NCBI RefSeq assembly: GCF_000812965.1
Contig: NZ_JSYN01000025.1
Location: forward strand, 1-64,000
Reading direction: 5' to 3'
DNA length: 64,000 bases
Source of the DNA: Pedobacter kyungheensis
Lineage (GTDB): Bacteria; Bacteroidota; Bacteroidia; Sphingobacteriales; Sphingobacteriaceae
Shown here: positions 36,701 to 46,106 of the stretch, piece by piece
Layout: every line of letters begins with the position of its first letter
How positions within the stretch are numbered: position 1 is the first letter of the stretch
Position numbers and translations under genes: made by a program
The notes under the pieces: generated by a model
The model's input: only the letters and a program-made list of their open reading frames with translations
Told to the model about the DNA's origin: nothing
Databases searched by the model: none

Positions 36701-36716
36701 TAAAATGGAATTATAA
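33702..36716 (+). CDS. SusC/RagA-family TonB-linked transporter lacking the usual N-terminal domain
   Basis: A 1004-residue outer-membrane protein with signal peptide (ending VFAG, ~25). Instead of the carboxypeptidase-like beta-sandwich there is a short Lys-rich linker (LKDSLRKDSLKQIKQKTLYN). The plug follows: LFPAITLQQNLKGNYAGLYV, PLVVLDGIPLIG, then IYGPRGVNGVILLKSKTP. The barrel ends normally (RTYTLGVKMEL). Loss of the domain and of a clear TonB box is known in a minority of SusC proteins and suggests altered energising or assembly with the second SusC at 40614. It is the first gene of the large locus, behind the operator at 33526; the SusD gene starts 2 bases after its stop. Confidence 0.88.
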   Translation: MRYLWACLGFFAAFTLNVLPVFAGADKMHKGLAIKHFLFQDTTKIKFVSLKDSLRKDSLKQIKQKTLYNKLSGGVQKSTKDLSLFPAITLQQNLKGNYAGLYVQEPSGEPGTIQNMFLRGAPMPLLSKKDVYASQPLVVLDGIPLIGEHPFAFDIQQYDFNRIGPATNLLSTIDINNIASVEVLSDLASTAIYGPRGVNGVILLKSKTPDGIARSISFNSYIGMAQKPTVNTINGKYENTFRQRFYDIYTTNGRYSDDEAYPVYLSDSLNNVYSGKSDWTDLYYKNALVYGINLGLTGGSDRASFRFSLGNTKSDGVADGTGLDRYSAMFNINMKPVKWLLFSAMINGNRLNRTRNRTLRDRFAQINYFPDLSAPLAPNKDYYASYLNEYSKGFDDNKTNSIQGFAKLVGTLGKFKISSSFNVDYNEGYRDIFYARTLLQGNSYASNYYGFNQRLMMDNKATYDLNLKNVHDFHFELGQSMIWDIYKYNNAYAYKGANDYIKINLLDSKPKNDDGSDNGGYLTPVAFPRELTYRFLDKTADNLLSFYGKVNYTYNDKYFVSGTLRLDGSSNAQPTKRWFYSPVLSAAWNIKNDLLKDNKGVDDLVLRASAGRMGRTFTYDNYAQGPQYTASVGYTGNLTVPGYNAIGVLTRPYSFGWVGYNVPWSYSDQLNIGVDVAMLKNRLHVSADFYTKAERNQLLGIPSYAEYGYKQSIESGLNMSNTGVDLTISALVIANSKFSWNSALNLNHNSNKLTALPRGLNEIIIGNRFLKVGQPVDQYWLLENEGIYTANNQVPVVNGQPLKYNGTPLKAGDPRWKDQNGDNIIDERDKVLKGHSLPVLSGGFDNSFTYGNWSLGTNLYFNLGRKLINQDMANRFDFVNREGNTDVSSVKEITFWEKRGDYSKYPLYNPWSTVIPYRTDQDLFLENASFLKLRSVSLGYDLGAVLKKKNIKINKLFVYGSVNNVFVITPYTGQDPELVSYDGIDTGYGQPIPRTYTLGVKMEL

Positions 36717-36717
36717 T

Positions 36718-38265
36718 ATGGAAAGCAATACGAACAAAACATCAACAATGATGAAGAATATATTATACACATTTCTGCTGGCTGTAGTGGTTTTATCGGG
36801 TTGTAATAAAGCCCTCGAAACCGATTCGACCCGGGTTGTGGGCGAGAAAAACATGTGGAACACGGTTGAAGATGCAAGGGCAGGTATTATGGGCGTTTAC
36901 GCGCTTACCCGTGCGGCACTATCAGATAACAATGGCCACTGGATTTATGGCGATGTAAGAACCGCAGAGTTTACCAGTCCGAAAAGGCAAGATCTGAAGG
37001 CCATTATCAGCAACAATTTAAATGCATCATATCCTGTGGTAGAATCGCTTTCTGATTGGACCAGGTTTTATGCCATTGTAAACGGTGCTAATGTTTTTAT
37101 GGAAAACGTAGCCCATGTAAAAGCTACCGATAAACGTTATTCGGATAACAACATGACGGTAGATGTGGCTCAAGCCAGATTTTTAAGGGCTTTTGCCTAT
37201 TTCTATATGGTGCGCATCTGGGGCGATGTACCTTTTATTATTTCTTCGAACGAAGGTGTATTTGAAAACAAACCACGCGAAAGTCAGGCTAAAATTCTGG
37301 CATGGGTAGAAAGCGAAATGTTAAAGGCTGCTGCCGATCTGCCATACATTTACAGTGGAGGCGATATTCAGCAACCCAGCAATTATTACAATGAAGACAG
37401 GACCCGTTGGGGTGGTGCACTGGCTACAAAAGTTACAGCCTATGCTGTTTTAGCGCATGTTGCCGCCTGGACAGCCGACTACTCGAATGTGGCCAAGTAT
37501 GCCAAATTTGTAGAAGATAACTATGGTAAAAGTGGCGGCGGTTTTACTTCAGTAACTGATTTAAGCAATTCGAACGGTTTTTTCTACAATAAAAACTTCA
37601 GGCAGATGTTTGGCTTTAACTCTGATTACGGCCACATCGATGGTTCATCAACCGGCCACATTGAAGAATTAACACTGGCCGAACCCATTATTACCAAAGC
37701 CATTCCGGATATTTATTTACCAAAGGATTCAATTTTAAAGTATTTCAACCTGCCAAAAGATGAACGTTTTGCCATTGATACTTTAGGTCAATCGAAGTTC
37801 GACCGGTATTTCACCAATTTAAACGGTAAGTACCCCATTTTCAGTAAAATAAAAGTAATTCAGGGCGGCGGTACCGATCCCAACTTCAGGTACTTTACCA
37901 GTGCTTTAATTTTTACCCGCTTAGAAGATGTTGTGCTTTTGCGTGCCGAAGCCTTATCAGTACTTGGCGATCAGGAAGGAGCTAAAAACGAATTGCTGCA
38001 GGTAATGAACAGAAGGGTAACATCAGGAACAGAGGTGACAATAGATTTAACCAAGGTTGATATCCTGAAAATGATTTTTGAAGAAAGGCATCGCGAGCTG
38101 ATGGGAGAAGGACAGCGCTGGTACGATTTGATCCGCTACAATAAAATCAGGCAGAATGATGCCAAATTCATGAACCTGATCAACTCAGGCGGCATTTACT
38201 GGCCAATATCACGTAGGCTTTTGTTGCAGAATAATTTATTAACACAAAACACTTACTGGCGCTAA
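36718..38265 (+). CDS. SusD/RagB-family outer-membrane lipoprotein
   Basis: A 515-residue surface lipoprotein. The frame opens 2 bases after the SusC stop; the true start may be the ATG at 36748 or 36751, where the signal peptide MKNILYTFLLAVVVLSGC begins with its lipobox Cys. Typical SusD blocks are seen: ARFLRAFAYFYMVRIWGDVP, then RLEDVVLLRAEALSVLGD, then FEERHRELMGEGQRWYDLIR and the terminal W-PI-RR-LL. It binds the ligand and caps the 33702 SusC. Confidence 0.92.
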   Translation: MESNTNKTSTMMKNILYTFLLAVVVLSGCNKALETDSTRVVGEKNMWNTVEDARAGIMGVYALTRAALSDNNGHWIYGDVRTAEFTSPKRQDLKAIISNNLNASYPVVESLSDWTRFYAIVNGANVFMENVAHVKATDKRYSDNNMTVDVAQARFLRAFAYFYMVRIWGDVPFIISSNEGVFENKPRESQAKILAWVESEMLKAAADLPYIYSGGDIQQPSNYYNEDRTRWGGALATKVTAYAVLAHVAAWTADYSNVAKYAKFVEDNYGKSGGGFTSVTDLSNSNGFFYNKNFRQMFGFNSDYGHIDGSSTGHIEELTLAEPIITKAIPDIYLPKDSILKYFNLPKDERFAIDTLGQSKFDRYFTNLNGKYPIFSKIKVIQGGGTDPNFRYFTSALIFTRLEDVVLLRAEALSVLGDQEGAKNELLQVMNRRVTSGTEVTIDLTKVDILKMIFEERHRELMGEGQRWYDLIRYNKIRQNDAKFMNLINSGGIYWPISRRLLLQNNLLTQNTYWR

Positions 38266-38357
38266 ACAATAAAGAAATGAAACCATCATCAGCTTCTAAA
38301 TCGCGCGGCGAAATGATTAAGCTCATGATGGCTTCATCACCATTAAAATATAATCAG

Positions 38358-39467
38358 ATGAAAAAATTTGTAAAATATGCAGGAGCCCTAACCATGCTGT
38401 TATTGCTCACCCTGGTGTATTCGGCTTGTAAAAAGAACGGCGGTTATTACGATGCTGCCGATGAAACTGCGCCGTTTTCAGGAAATATATACGAATATTT
38501 AAAAAGCAAACCCGGTGTTTACGATTCGCTTATTGTGGCGGTTGATCGGATGGGGCTGAAAAAGACACTTACCGATAGTAATGTAACTTTGTTTGCAGTT
38601 ACCAACCCAAGCTTTCAGCTGGCTTTACGCAACTTAAACACCTTAAGAAAACAATCGGATAAAGATCCTTTATTCTTATCCAATATTGACGGTGTACAGT
38701 TGGATACGATGATTTCCTACTACATCATCAGAGGGGTAAAACCAACCGATTCTTTAAAACTGCAGGATGGTTTAAATTTAACCAGTGTAAAAGTGGCTTA
38801 CCCCATGCATGCCAAATCGGTAAAAGGATCGGCATCAGGGCAGGTAGGCGCAGGCCCTGAAGTAATCGAATTCAGCAATACCAAAAAAAGCAAGTTTATC
38901 AGAAACTGGTCTACCAGTACAACTGCTTCCAATAATATCCGTACCAAAAACGGCATTGTGCATGTTATCAGCCCCGATCACCTTTTCGGTTTCGATGGCT
39001 TTGTTACCCGTTTAACCTTTGTACCACCACCGCCAAACTTAATGGTTACCGTAGGTGGAACTTTTTCTACCAACCGCGAAAATGGCGGTGGACCAACCAG
39101 TGGCGAGAACTCTAAAAAAGTAATTGATGGCGATGACCATACTAAGTTTTTATGCGATTTAAATGGCTTTTTAACCATGCAGTTTAAGCTTAAAACACCA
39201 GAAGTATCGTCGGTTTATACCTTAACATCAGCTAACGATGCGGTAGAAAGAGATCCGAAAGCCTGGACTTACGAAGGCTCACAGGATGGTGTAAACTGGA
39301 CTGAGTTGCACCGTGTTTCGAACTTTTTCTTCGAAGAAAGGTACCAGCAGAAAGTATTCAGGTGTACCAATACCGTTGCCTATCAGTATTACAGGATAAA
39401 TATTACCGAATTAAGAAGCGGTGGCGTATTCCAGCTGGCAGAATGGACAATTAATAAAACGAAATAG
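38358..39467 (+). CDS. Lipoprotein with fasciclin and discoidin-like domains
   Basis: A 369-residue lipoprotein counted from the ATG at 38358, where a clean signal peptide ends in VYSAC (Cys 24); an upstream frame from 38277 adds 27 unlikely residues. Residues about 40-215 are a fasciclin (FAS1)-like fold (LTDSNVTLFAVTNPSFQLAL, later GIVHVISPDHLF). The C-terminal ~135 residues form an F5/8 type C-like beta-sandwich (KKVIDGDDHTKFLCDLNGF through RSGGVFQLAEWTINK). The latter is clearly homologous to the C-terminal domain of the protein at 50939. Both domains are adhesive or glycan-binding types, so it probably helps capture substrate at the cell surface. Confidence 0.82.
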   Translation: MKKFVKYAGALTMLLLLTLVYSACKKNGGYYDAADETAPFSGNIYEYLKSKPGVYDSLIVAVDRMGLKKTLTDSNVTLFAVTNPSFQLALRNLNTLRKQSDKDPLFLSNIDGVQLDTMISYYIIRGVKPTDSLKLQDGLNLTSVKVAYPMHAKSVKGSASGQVGAGPEVIEFSNTKKSKFIRNWSTSTTASNNIRTKNGIVHVISPDHLFGFDGFVTRLTFVPPPPNLMVTVGGTFSTNRENGGGPTSGENSKKVIDGDDHTKFLCDLNGFLTMQFKLKTPEVSSVYTLTSANDAVERDPKAWTYEGSQDGVNWTELHRVSNFFFEERYQQKVFRCTNTVAYQYYRINITELRSGGVFQLAEWTINKTK

Positions 39468-39503
39468 CTGATGGAGTACGGAAAAAATAAATTAGAAAAA
39501 CTT

Positions 39504-40592
39504 ATGAAGTCGATCATAAAAAAGGAACATCTTTTTGTAGCGTTTGCGCTGGTTGTTTTTAGCGGATGTAAAAAACTGTACAATTTGCCTGACGAAAAAG
39601 ATTACTTAAGTAACAATGTAAATTTTAGCAATAAAATTCTCGAGCCGATTATTGGCCGTAATAATTTAATAGGTGGCTTTAACGGCGACAACTCGACGGC
39701 TCCCATCACTTTCGAAATTGTTAATGCAAGGTTTGGGGATGGAAGGCCTGTGAGCGATATTTTTCAAAAGGTACCAACTTACGTTTGGACTGCTCCTTAT
39801 ACCGGTTTAGAAAAAAGCCTGGCCGAAATTGAAGCCAAAAGGAAACTTGAAGAGCATTCACTCTTAGAAATTCGTTCCTCAGGGCAGTTCATTCTATGGG
39901 CATCGGCTACCAACCAGCTCATTACACCGAGGCCTTCAGATAGTACTAACTTTTCGCAGGATACCCGTTTTTTTGATGTGAAAGTTAAAAACACAGGTGG
40001 CGAGCGGTTAATTAAAGATTTTCAGATCAGGCCTTTCAGAGAGCGTCCTTACGAGCCTTCTAATGATTTTAATGCTTACACAGGCTTGCCTGCCCCTGAC
40101 CCTAAATTTCCACTCGATAAAAAACTAAGGGATTATATCCGCCCTTATTTAAACAATGTGATTGGTGCCAACAGCAATAAAAACCTGGTAAGCAACAACG
40201 ATCAGAAAGATGTGGTGGTTTACATCCGTCCGTTTACAGGTGGCAATGGCCACTCCCTGCGAATTAAAGCTTTAAATAAAGATTCGGTAGAAATTAACCC
40301 AGCCTTTTTTAACGAAACCGTTTGGGATAAAATGATCCATGGTTTTAACATGCAGAAAACCGATAAGTACGTGCAGTACGATGTAGCTTATCCCATTCCG
40401 CTGGTAGAGATACCAACCTCGTATGCCACTGGTGGTTCGAGGGCAAAGGCCGAACTAAGCTACTCGAGAGCTGCATTTGGTGGTGGGCGTACCATTGCCA
40501 ACTTCGGTGTCGATTTTGCCATTTACAGGGCAGGCGACTGGGAAATTGTATTTCACTTTAAAACAGATAACCCAAAATTTGCCGGCGAGTAG
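39504..40592 (+). CDS. DUF5007-like lipoprotein
   Basis: A 362-residue lipoprotein counted from the ATG at 39504 (signal peptide to FSGC, Cys 22); an in-frame ATG at 39471 adds 11 polar residues. The rest is beta-rich with no catalytic signature. It is recognised as DUF5007-like mainly from its start (KKLYNLPDEKDYLSNNVNFS) and from its place between fasciclin and SusC genes, where DUF5007 proteins usually occur. It is probably a surface glycan-binding accessory protein. The DUF name is from memory and should be treated as likely, not certain. Confidence 0.65.
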   Translation: MKSIIKKEHLFVAFALVVFSGCKKLYNLPDEKDYLSNNVNFSNKILEPIIGRNNLIGGFNGDNSTAPITFEIVNARFGDGRPVSDIFQKVPTYVWTAPYTGLEKSLAEIEAKRKLEEHSLLEIRSSGQFILWASATNQLITPRPSDSTNFSQDTRFFDVKVKNTGGERLIKDFQIRPFRERPYEPSNDFNAYTGLPAPDPKFPLDKKLRDYIRPYLNNVIGANSNKNLVSNNDQKDVVVYIRPFTGGNGHSLRIKALNKDSVEINPAFFNETVWDKMIHGFNMQKTDKYVQYDVAYPIPLVEIPTSYATGGSRAKAELSYSRAAFGGGRTIANFGVDFAIYRAGDWEIVFHFKTDNPKFAGE

Positions 40593-40613
40593 GCAACATT
40601 TAAAGCTAATATT

Positions 40614-43600
40614 ATGAGAAGAAATATACTTTTTTATGCATTACTCATCGTATGCATAATGTTAGGCACAAGTGCTTATTCGCAAGAAAAAAATATTATT
40701 GTGAATGGTACCGTGGTGGATAAAGAGACCAAGCAGGGGGTACCCGGGGTTTCTGTAATTTTAGAAGCAACAAACAAAGGTTTAACCCAAACCAACGGCA
40801 AAGGCCAGTTTACGGTAAATGTGCCGGTTGGCGGAACGCTTGTATTTAAATTTTTAGGTTTTAATACCACAAAAACCAAAATAACCGGCGCAACTAATAT
40901 TACCGTAACCATTAGCGAAGACCGCAAGGCGCTTGATGAGGTAATTATTGTGGCTTACCAAAAAAGAACCAAAGAAACCACTACCGGTTCGGCCACTTTA
41001 ATCCAGGCCAAAGAAGTTCAGGATATTCCGGTATCAAACGTCGAGCAGCTTTTACAAGGTAAAGTTCCGGGTTTAAACATCCAGAACAATACCGGTGCAC
41101 CTGGTTTCAGGGGGTCTGTACAGGTGCGTGGTCTTTCGAGCTTAAGTATTTCGGGTAGCGGTAACGAATCGTTTCTGCAACCTACATCGCCTCTGTACAT
41201 TATTGATGGTGTGCCATTGGATGCTGATAAAGCAGCCGAGTTTGGCTTTCAGAGCCAGGGACCCGGAGTTAGTCCGCTTTCATTAATCCCTCAGGAAGAT
41301 ATCGAGAATATCCAGATCCTGAAAGATGCCCAGGCTACTTCAATGTATGGCTCGCGCGGTGCTTACGGTGTAATTATCATCACCACCAAAAGAGGTAACT
41401 CTAAAGTGCCACGCATCAGATACGTAACCAACGCTTTCGTTAATACACCACCAAAATTACGCGAAACTTTGGGCGGAAATTCGGAGCGTTCGCTAAAAAT
41501 CCAGCAGATTATCCTTAACGCACAAAACGTAAACGATATCCGTAACATTTCAAACACACCTTTTCTGGCCGATAGTTTAAATGCCTATTGGAATAATTCT
41601 ACCGACTGGCAGAGCGTATTTTACCAAACCACTTACAACCAGAGTCATAATTTGGCCTTAGATGGCGGCGATCCTACTTTTAATTATAAAGCCAACGTAG
41701 GTTACTATACCGAAAAAGGGGTAATTAAAAATACAGGTTACGATCGCTATAACCTGAACATGAACATGGAGTTTAAACCAAACGAGAAATTCAGGTTCTT
41801 TGGTTTCATTAATGGTTCGGTAGGTAAGCAAAATAAAGGTAATGGTGTTGGTTTATTGCAATCGGGTGTTGCGGCTAATGGGCAGGCGTCTACCTTATTA
41901 CCTCCACCTTCTTTCTATCAGGCTTCGGGCGGTGTATTATCGGCTTTGCAAACCTTAAACGATAACAACTCACGGAACTTACGCACCAACGTAGAAGCAC
42001 GTTATGAATTTATACCTGGTTTGGCCGCTTCTTCTACCTTAAGTTACGATTATACTTCCGATACCGAATCTACCTTTACACCGGCGGCTGCCAATGGCCA
42101 GTATGCCAAACTATACGATTACGTGGGCAGAAACTTTCAGTTATACAACCGTAATGGTATTACCTATGCCAAAACCTTTGGCGAAAAACACAATATTTTT
42201 GTAAACACTTTTAACGAGATTTATAAGCAAGGTGCACAGGCTGGTATTACCCGTCAGGAAAGATTACCTAACGATCAGCTACAGGGCCCAACAGGTTACG
42301 ATGCCTATAACTCAAGAGGTGGTGGTGTATTAAGCAATTACAGAAATGCAACCATTGCATCATTTGCCGGATCGCTTTCTTACGATTACGATAAAAAATA
42401 TGTGGCAGAGTTTTCATACCGTTTGGATGGTACTTCATCAAGCGGATTGGAGAACCCTTATTCTAAAAACCCATCAGTAGGTTTAAGGTGGAACTTTAAC
42501 AGAGAAAACTGGTTAACCGATTTAAAATGGCTATCGTACGGTAGTTTAAGGTTAACCTGGGGTCAAAACATTGTACCTACCGGCAACCTGCAAAGTATTT
42601 ACGGTATTTATAACCTCAATGGCAATTTTAACAACAATCCTACTATTGGTATCAATTACGATTTGGTTCCGAATCCGAACCTTAAACCAACTACCACTAC
42701 CCAATATAACCTGGGTTTCGATTTAGGTTTGTTTAACGACAGGTTATCGCTAAACTTCGATACCTATTACAAAAAGGTTGATAACCTACTTTTTGATAGG
42801 TTTTTATCGAATACTACAGGCTTTGGTAAGCTGGCCAGTAACGATTTGGGTATTGCCAATTACGGTAGCGAGTTGATGGTGACTTTCAGGCCTGTAGTAA
42901 GCAAAGATCTTGATATTTCGGTATCGGTAAACGGAGCCTTAAACCGCGATGTATTGTTAAAACTTCCGGCCGAATATAATGGCCAGTATATCAGGTTCGA
43001 TGGTTCGGGTTACTTACAACACAACGTTTTCCGTGTGGGTAGAAACACCCTGTCTAACTATTTAAGAATTAACCAGGGCGTTTACCGTACCGATGCAGAT
43101 GTGCCGGTAGATCCGGTTACCGGAAAAAGGTATCAGAGCAATGGCCAGTTTTTCTTAGGTGGCGATCCGATTATTAAAGATGTAAACGGCGATTATATTT
43201 TAGATAACCGCGATTACGAAATTACCGGTAACTCACAACCTTTGGTTACAGGTGGTTTATCGGCCAATATCAGGTATAAAAACTGGGGTTTAAACGTGTA
43301 TGCAACTTACACTGCCGACAGAACCATCTTAAACAATGCCCTTGCAGATAGAATTGCCATTATGCGTAACCCTTTCTCGCAAACCTCGGTAGTGCCATTA
43401 AACGATCTGGATATCTGGAGAGCACCGGGCGATGTAGCTAAATATCCTTACCCTTATGATTATGCCCGTTTCGATCAGATTCAGCCTTTGCGTGCCGATC
43501 AAACCCTTTGGCAGGAAAGCGGAAGCTATTTGAAAGTGAGTAACGTAACCCTTTCTTATATGTTCGATAAAAAGTGGATCAGAAGGTTCGGTCTTAACCA

Positions 43601-43763
43601 ATTGCGTATTTACGCTTCTACCAACAACCTGGTTACCTTTTCTAAATACAGTGGTCCTAACCCCGAGAACGTAACCACATTAGGTCGCGATATTTCAAAC
43701 GGATACCCTGTACCGCGTACTTATAACCTTGGTTTAAACTTAGAACTTAATACAGGCAACTAA
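40614..43763 (+). CDS. SusC/RagA-family TonB-linked outer-membrane transporter
   Basis: A 1049-residue outer-membrane protein with signal peptide (ending AYSQ, ~23). A carboxypeptidase-like domain follows (NGTVVDKETKQGVPGVSVIL, about 29-105), then EVIIVAYQKRTKETTTGSAT, a plug (LLQGKVPGLNIQNNTGAPG, then SMYGSRGAYGVIIITTKRG) and a full barrel ending RTYNLGLNLELNTGN. It is the second transporter of the locus. Having two SusCD pairs of different architecture in one operon suggests two ligand forms or sizes. The SusD gene follows 11 bases later. Confidence 0.93.
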   Translation: MRRNILFYALLIVCIMLGTSAYSQEKNIIVNGTVVDKETKQGVPGVSVILEATNKGLTQTNGKGQFTVNVPVGGTLVFKFLGFNTTKTKITGATNITVTISEDRKALDEVIIVAYQKRTKETTTGSATLIQAKEVQDIPVSNVEQLLQGKVPGLNIQNNTGAPGFRGSVQVRGLSSLSISGSGNESFLQPTSPLYIIDGVPLDADKAAEFGFQSQGPGVSPLSLIPQEDIENIQILKDAQATSMYGSRGAYGVIIITTKRGNSKVPRIRYVTNAFVNTPPKLRETLGGNSERSLKIQQIILNAQNVNDIRNISNTPFLADSLNAYWNNSTDWQSVFYQTTYNQSHNLALDGGDPTFNYKANVGYYTEKGVIKNTGYDRYNLNMNMEFKPNEKFRFFGFINGSVGKQNKGNGVGLLQSGVAANGQASTLLPPPSFYQASGGVLSALQTLNDNNSRNLRTNVEARYEFIPGLAASSTLSYDYTSDTESTFTPAAANGQYAKLYDYVGRNFQLYNRNGITYAKTFGEKHNIFVNTFNEIYKQGAQAGITRQERLPNDQLQGPTGYDAYNSRGGGVLSNYRNATIASFAGSLSYDYDKKYVAEFSYRLDGTSSSGLENPYSKNPSVGLRWNFNRENWLTDLKWLSYGSLRLTWGQNIVPTGNLQSIYGIYNLNGNFNNNPTIGINYDLVPNPNLKPTTTTQYNLGFDLGLFNDRLSLNFDTYYKKVDNLLFDRFLSNTTGFGKLASNDLGIANYGSELMVTFRPVVSKDLDISVSVNGALNRDVLLKLPAEYNGQYIRFDGSGYLQHNVFRVGRNTLSNYLRINQGVYRTDADVPVDPVTGKRYQSNGQFFLGGDPIIKDVNGDYILDNRDYEITGNSQPLVTGGLSANIRYKNWGLNVYATYTADRTILNNALADRIAIMRNPFSQTSVVPLNDLDIWRAPGDVAKYPYPYDYARFDQIQPLRADQTLWQESGSYLKVSNVTLSYMFDKKWIRRFGLNQLRIYASTNNLVTFSKYSGPNPENVTTLGRDISNGYPVPRTYNLGLNLELNTGN

Positions 43764-43774
43764 TCAATATTATT

Positions 43775-45298
43775 ATGAAAAAAGTTATCATTTATACTAT
43801 AATTATAGCGGCGACCTTCTGTCTGCCTTCCTGTAAAAAGTTTTTAGATGTACAGCCGCTCGATAAATTAACCGGAAACAATTTCTTCCAGTCGAAAGAA
43901 GATGTAGTGGCCAACATTTACAATTTATCGCGTATTGTTTTTGGCAAGTACAACGAAACACACTTTGTTGGTGCCACTGGCGAGTATCGCTCGGGCGAAG
44001 TATTGTACGAAAGTCAGTCTGATTTAGCACCAGCCCGCGAGTTTGTAGAGATTTTAGGTAAAAACAACCTCTTATTTTTAATTTCCGGCGGTCGCCCATG
44101 GGATTTCTACAACTTTGGCCGCATTACCGATTGGACTGCCTATTATCAAGCCATTCAGGGGGCAAATATCTTAATTGCCAAATTGGATGAAGGCATTCCG
44201 GGTGTATCAGAAACTGAGAAAAATTCTTTCAAGGCCGAAGCAGCATTTATCCGCTCGTTAAGCTATTTCACCATGGTGCGTTTATATGGCAACGTGGTGT
44301 ATTATACCGATGCCTTTCACTCTGCCGCCCAGCCCAGAGAAAACTTTGTTTCGGTGTTGAATAAATGCATCGCCGATTTAAAAACACATAAAAATAATAT
44401 CGCCTGGACATACACCGACCCTTCTTTAAAAGGTGTACGCGCCAGCAGAGGCAGTATTGTAGCATTGATGATGGAAATGAACATGTGGAACGCAGGTTTC
44501 GATCCCAACAATGCCCAGAAATACTACCAGGAAACAGCCGATTTAGGTAAAGAACTGATTGCGAGCAACGCCTACCGCCTGTTGCCAATTAATGAGTGGG
44601 CAACCGTGGTAAAAGGCCGTTCGGATGAAAGCTTATTTGAGTTTTATCGTAGTATTAACTATGGCGATGCAAATGCAAATATTGCCCCGATTGCAGATAT
44701 GTTTTTGCACTATCCGTACAAAAGACCAGAGTACACCCACCGCGTAAGTTTTGCTTACTACCGTGGAGAGTACATGCAAAAACTTTTTCAGGATGGTAGC
44801 GACAAGCGGATTACCAGCTGGTTTAACGAAGATATTTTTGCCGATAACGGAAAATTCATGATGCTGAAGTTTGCACAGAACTCCTTCTCTACAGGCGAGG
44901 AAGATGCCAACCCCGATAACACCTTTATGGTTTTTAGGTATGGTGGCGAAATATTGCTTGCAGCCGAAGCACTGGCCGATTTGGGCGAAGATACAGAATC
45001 TATCAAATTGTTAAATATGGTTAGAGACCGTGCGCAGGCTTCTAAATATGTTGGCGGTGGTGGCTCAGCCCTTAAAGATTTTATCTTTTACGAAAGATCG
45101 AGAGAGCTGATTGGCGAAGGTCACCATTATTTCGATCTCGTACGTACCAAAAGAATTTTAAGCAACCAGTGGTCCTACAACGTACTTACAGCCGATAAAT
45201 TTAGCCGTGGCGCCTGGACCTGGCCAATAAACTCAAGTGCTTTAAATAACAACCCCTTTATGGTACTGAACGAGTACTGGGTTAATGGCGGTAATTAA
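43775..45298 (+). CDS. SusD/RagB-family outer-membrane lipoprotein
   Basis: A 507-residue lipoprotein with signal peptide and lipobox LPSC (Cys ~20). SusD blocks: KKFLDVQPLDKLTGNNFFQS, then KAEAAFIRSLSYFTMVRLYG, then FYERSRELIGEGHHYFDLVR. It is the classic RagB/SusD type and pairs with the SusC 11 bases upstream. The C-terminus (WTWPINSSALNNNPFMVLNE) is normal. Confidence 0.93.
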   Translation: MKKVIIYTIIIAATFCLPSCKKFLDVQPLDKLTGNNFFQSKEDVVANIYNLSRIVFGKYNETHFVGATGEYRSGEVLYESQSDLAPAREFVEILGKNNLLFLISGGRPWDFYNFGRITDWTAYYQAIQGANILIAKLDEGIPGVSETEKNSFKAEAAFIRSLSYFTMVRLYGNVVYYTDAFHSAAQPRENFVSVLNKCIADLKTHKNNIAWTYTDPSLKGVRASRGSIVALMMEMNMWNAGFDPNNAQKYYQETADLGKELIASNAYRLLPINEWATVVKGRSDESLFEFYRSINYGDANANIAPIADMFLHYPYKRPEYTHRVSFAYYRGEYMQKLFQDGSDKRITSWFNEDIFADNGKFMMLKFAQNSFSTGEEDANPDNTFMVFRYGGEILLAAEALADLGEDTESIKLLNMVRDRAQASKYVGGGGSALKDFIFYERSRELIGEGHHYFDLVRTKRILSNQWSYNVLTADKFSRGAWTWPINSSALNNNPFMVLNEYWVNGGN

Positions 45299-45325
45299 TT
45301 TGATTTAAAAGATTAAGAAGAAGAT

Positions 45326-46075
45326 ATGAAAAAGCTAATGATGATAGGTGCGGCACTTTTACTCTTGTTAAACGCTTGTAAACGTGACGAATATTATATA
45401 GATGGCGGCAGGGCCAATCCCAATTACCAGGGCAGTATGCTGCAATACCTGAAAGATAAAAAAGTTCCCTTCGATACCGTAGCGCAAATTGTTAAGCTGG
45501 CCAGTATGGAAGATCAGTTTAGCAAAGAAGATTTTACGTTTTTTGCTTTCGACGATGATGTAATTAAAAGGACCATCGGCGATATCCATACCAACGACAG
45601 GAATAAAAATCCAAGGTTACTTTCCTTAAACCAAATGCTTTACGAAGCCGGAAAGGATACCGTAAAAACGCTTGATCAGATTAGTCCGCAAATTTGGCGC
45701 AAATACCTGCAGCGCTACATGTTTAAAGGAGTAAATGCATTAAAAGATTATCCGCAGATAGATATGGATTTAAAAAGCATTTATCCGGGTGCCCTTCATT
45801 ACGATTACAACAATGATGTATCGAACATTGGAGTGGTTTATAACAGTGCCAACGGGATTAAGTACATTGGTTACAGGCAGTTGGTGTTTTCATACATACC
45901 TGATATTTCAAAACCGAACGACAATTGGTACATCAGCTATGTAGCATCATCAGATATCAAACCTACCAACGGTATGGTGCACAGTTTGCGCTACCAGGGT
46001 TCTTATCTCGGCTTTAGCCTCTACGAGTTTTTTAACGATGTATACAATACCGGTTTAACACCAACTAACAAATAA
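45326..46075 (+). CDS. Fasciclin-domain lipoprotein
   Basis: A 249-residue lipoprotein (lipobox LNAC, Cys ~18). The body resembles a FAS1 domain (LKDKKVPFDTVAQIVKLASM, then FSKEDFTFFAFDDDVIKRT, ending in NGMVHSLRYQGSYLG). It lacks the discoidin-like tail found on the first fasciclin protein at 38358. It lies 27 bases after the SusD gene, in the operon, and is probably a surface accessory binding protein. Confidence 0.78.
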   Translation: MKKLMMIGAALLLLLNACKRDEYYIDGGRANPNYQGSMLQYLKDKKVPFDTVAQIVKLASMEDQFSKEDFTFFAFDDDVIKRTIGDIHTNDRNKNPRLLSLNQMLYEAGKDTVKTLDQISPQIWRKYLQRYMFKGVNALKDYPQIDMDLKSIYPGALHYDYNNDVSNIGVVYNSANGIKYIGYRQLVFSYIPDISKPNDNWYISYVASSDIKPTNGMVHSLRYQGSYLGFSLYEFFNDVYNTGLTPTNK

Positions 46076-46106
46076 TTAGCCTGTTATCATTTTAAAAGAA
46101 CAAAAC

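Noticed and set aside
44268..44588. 106-residue minus-strand reading frame
   Set aside because: Shadow of the SusD gene at 43775, whose frame is fully supported.
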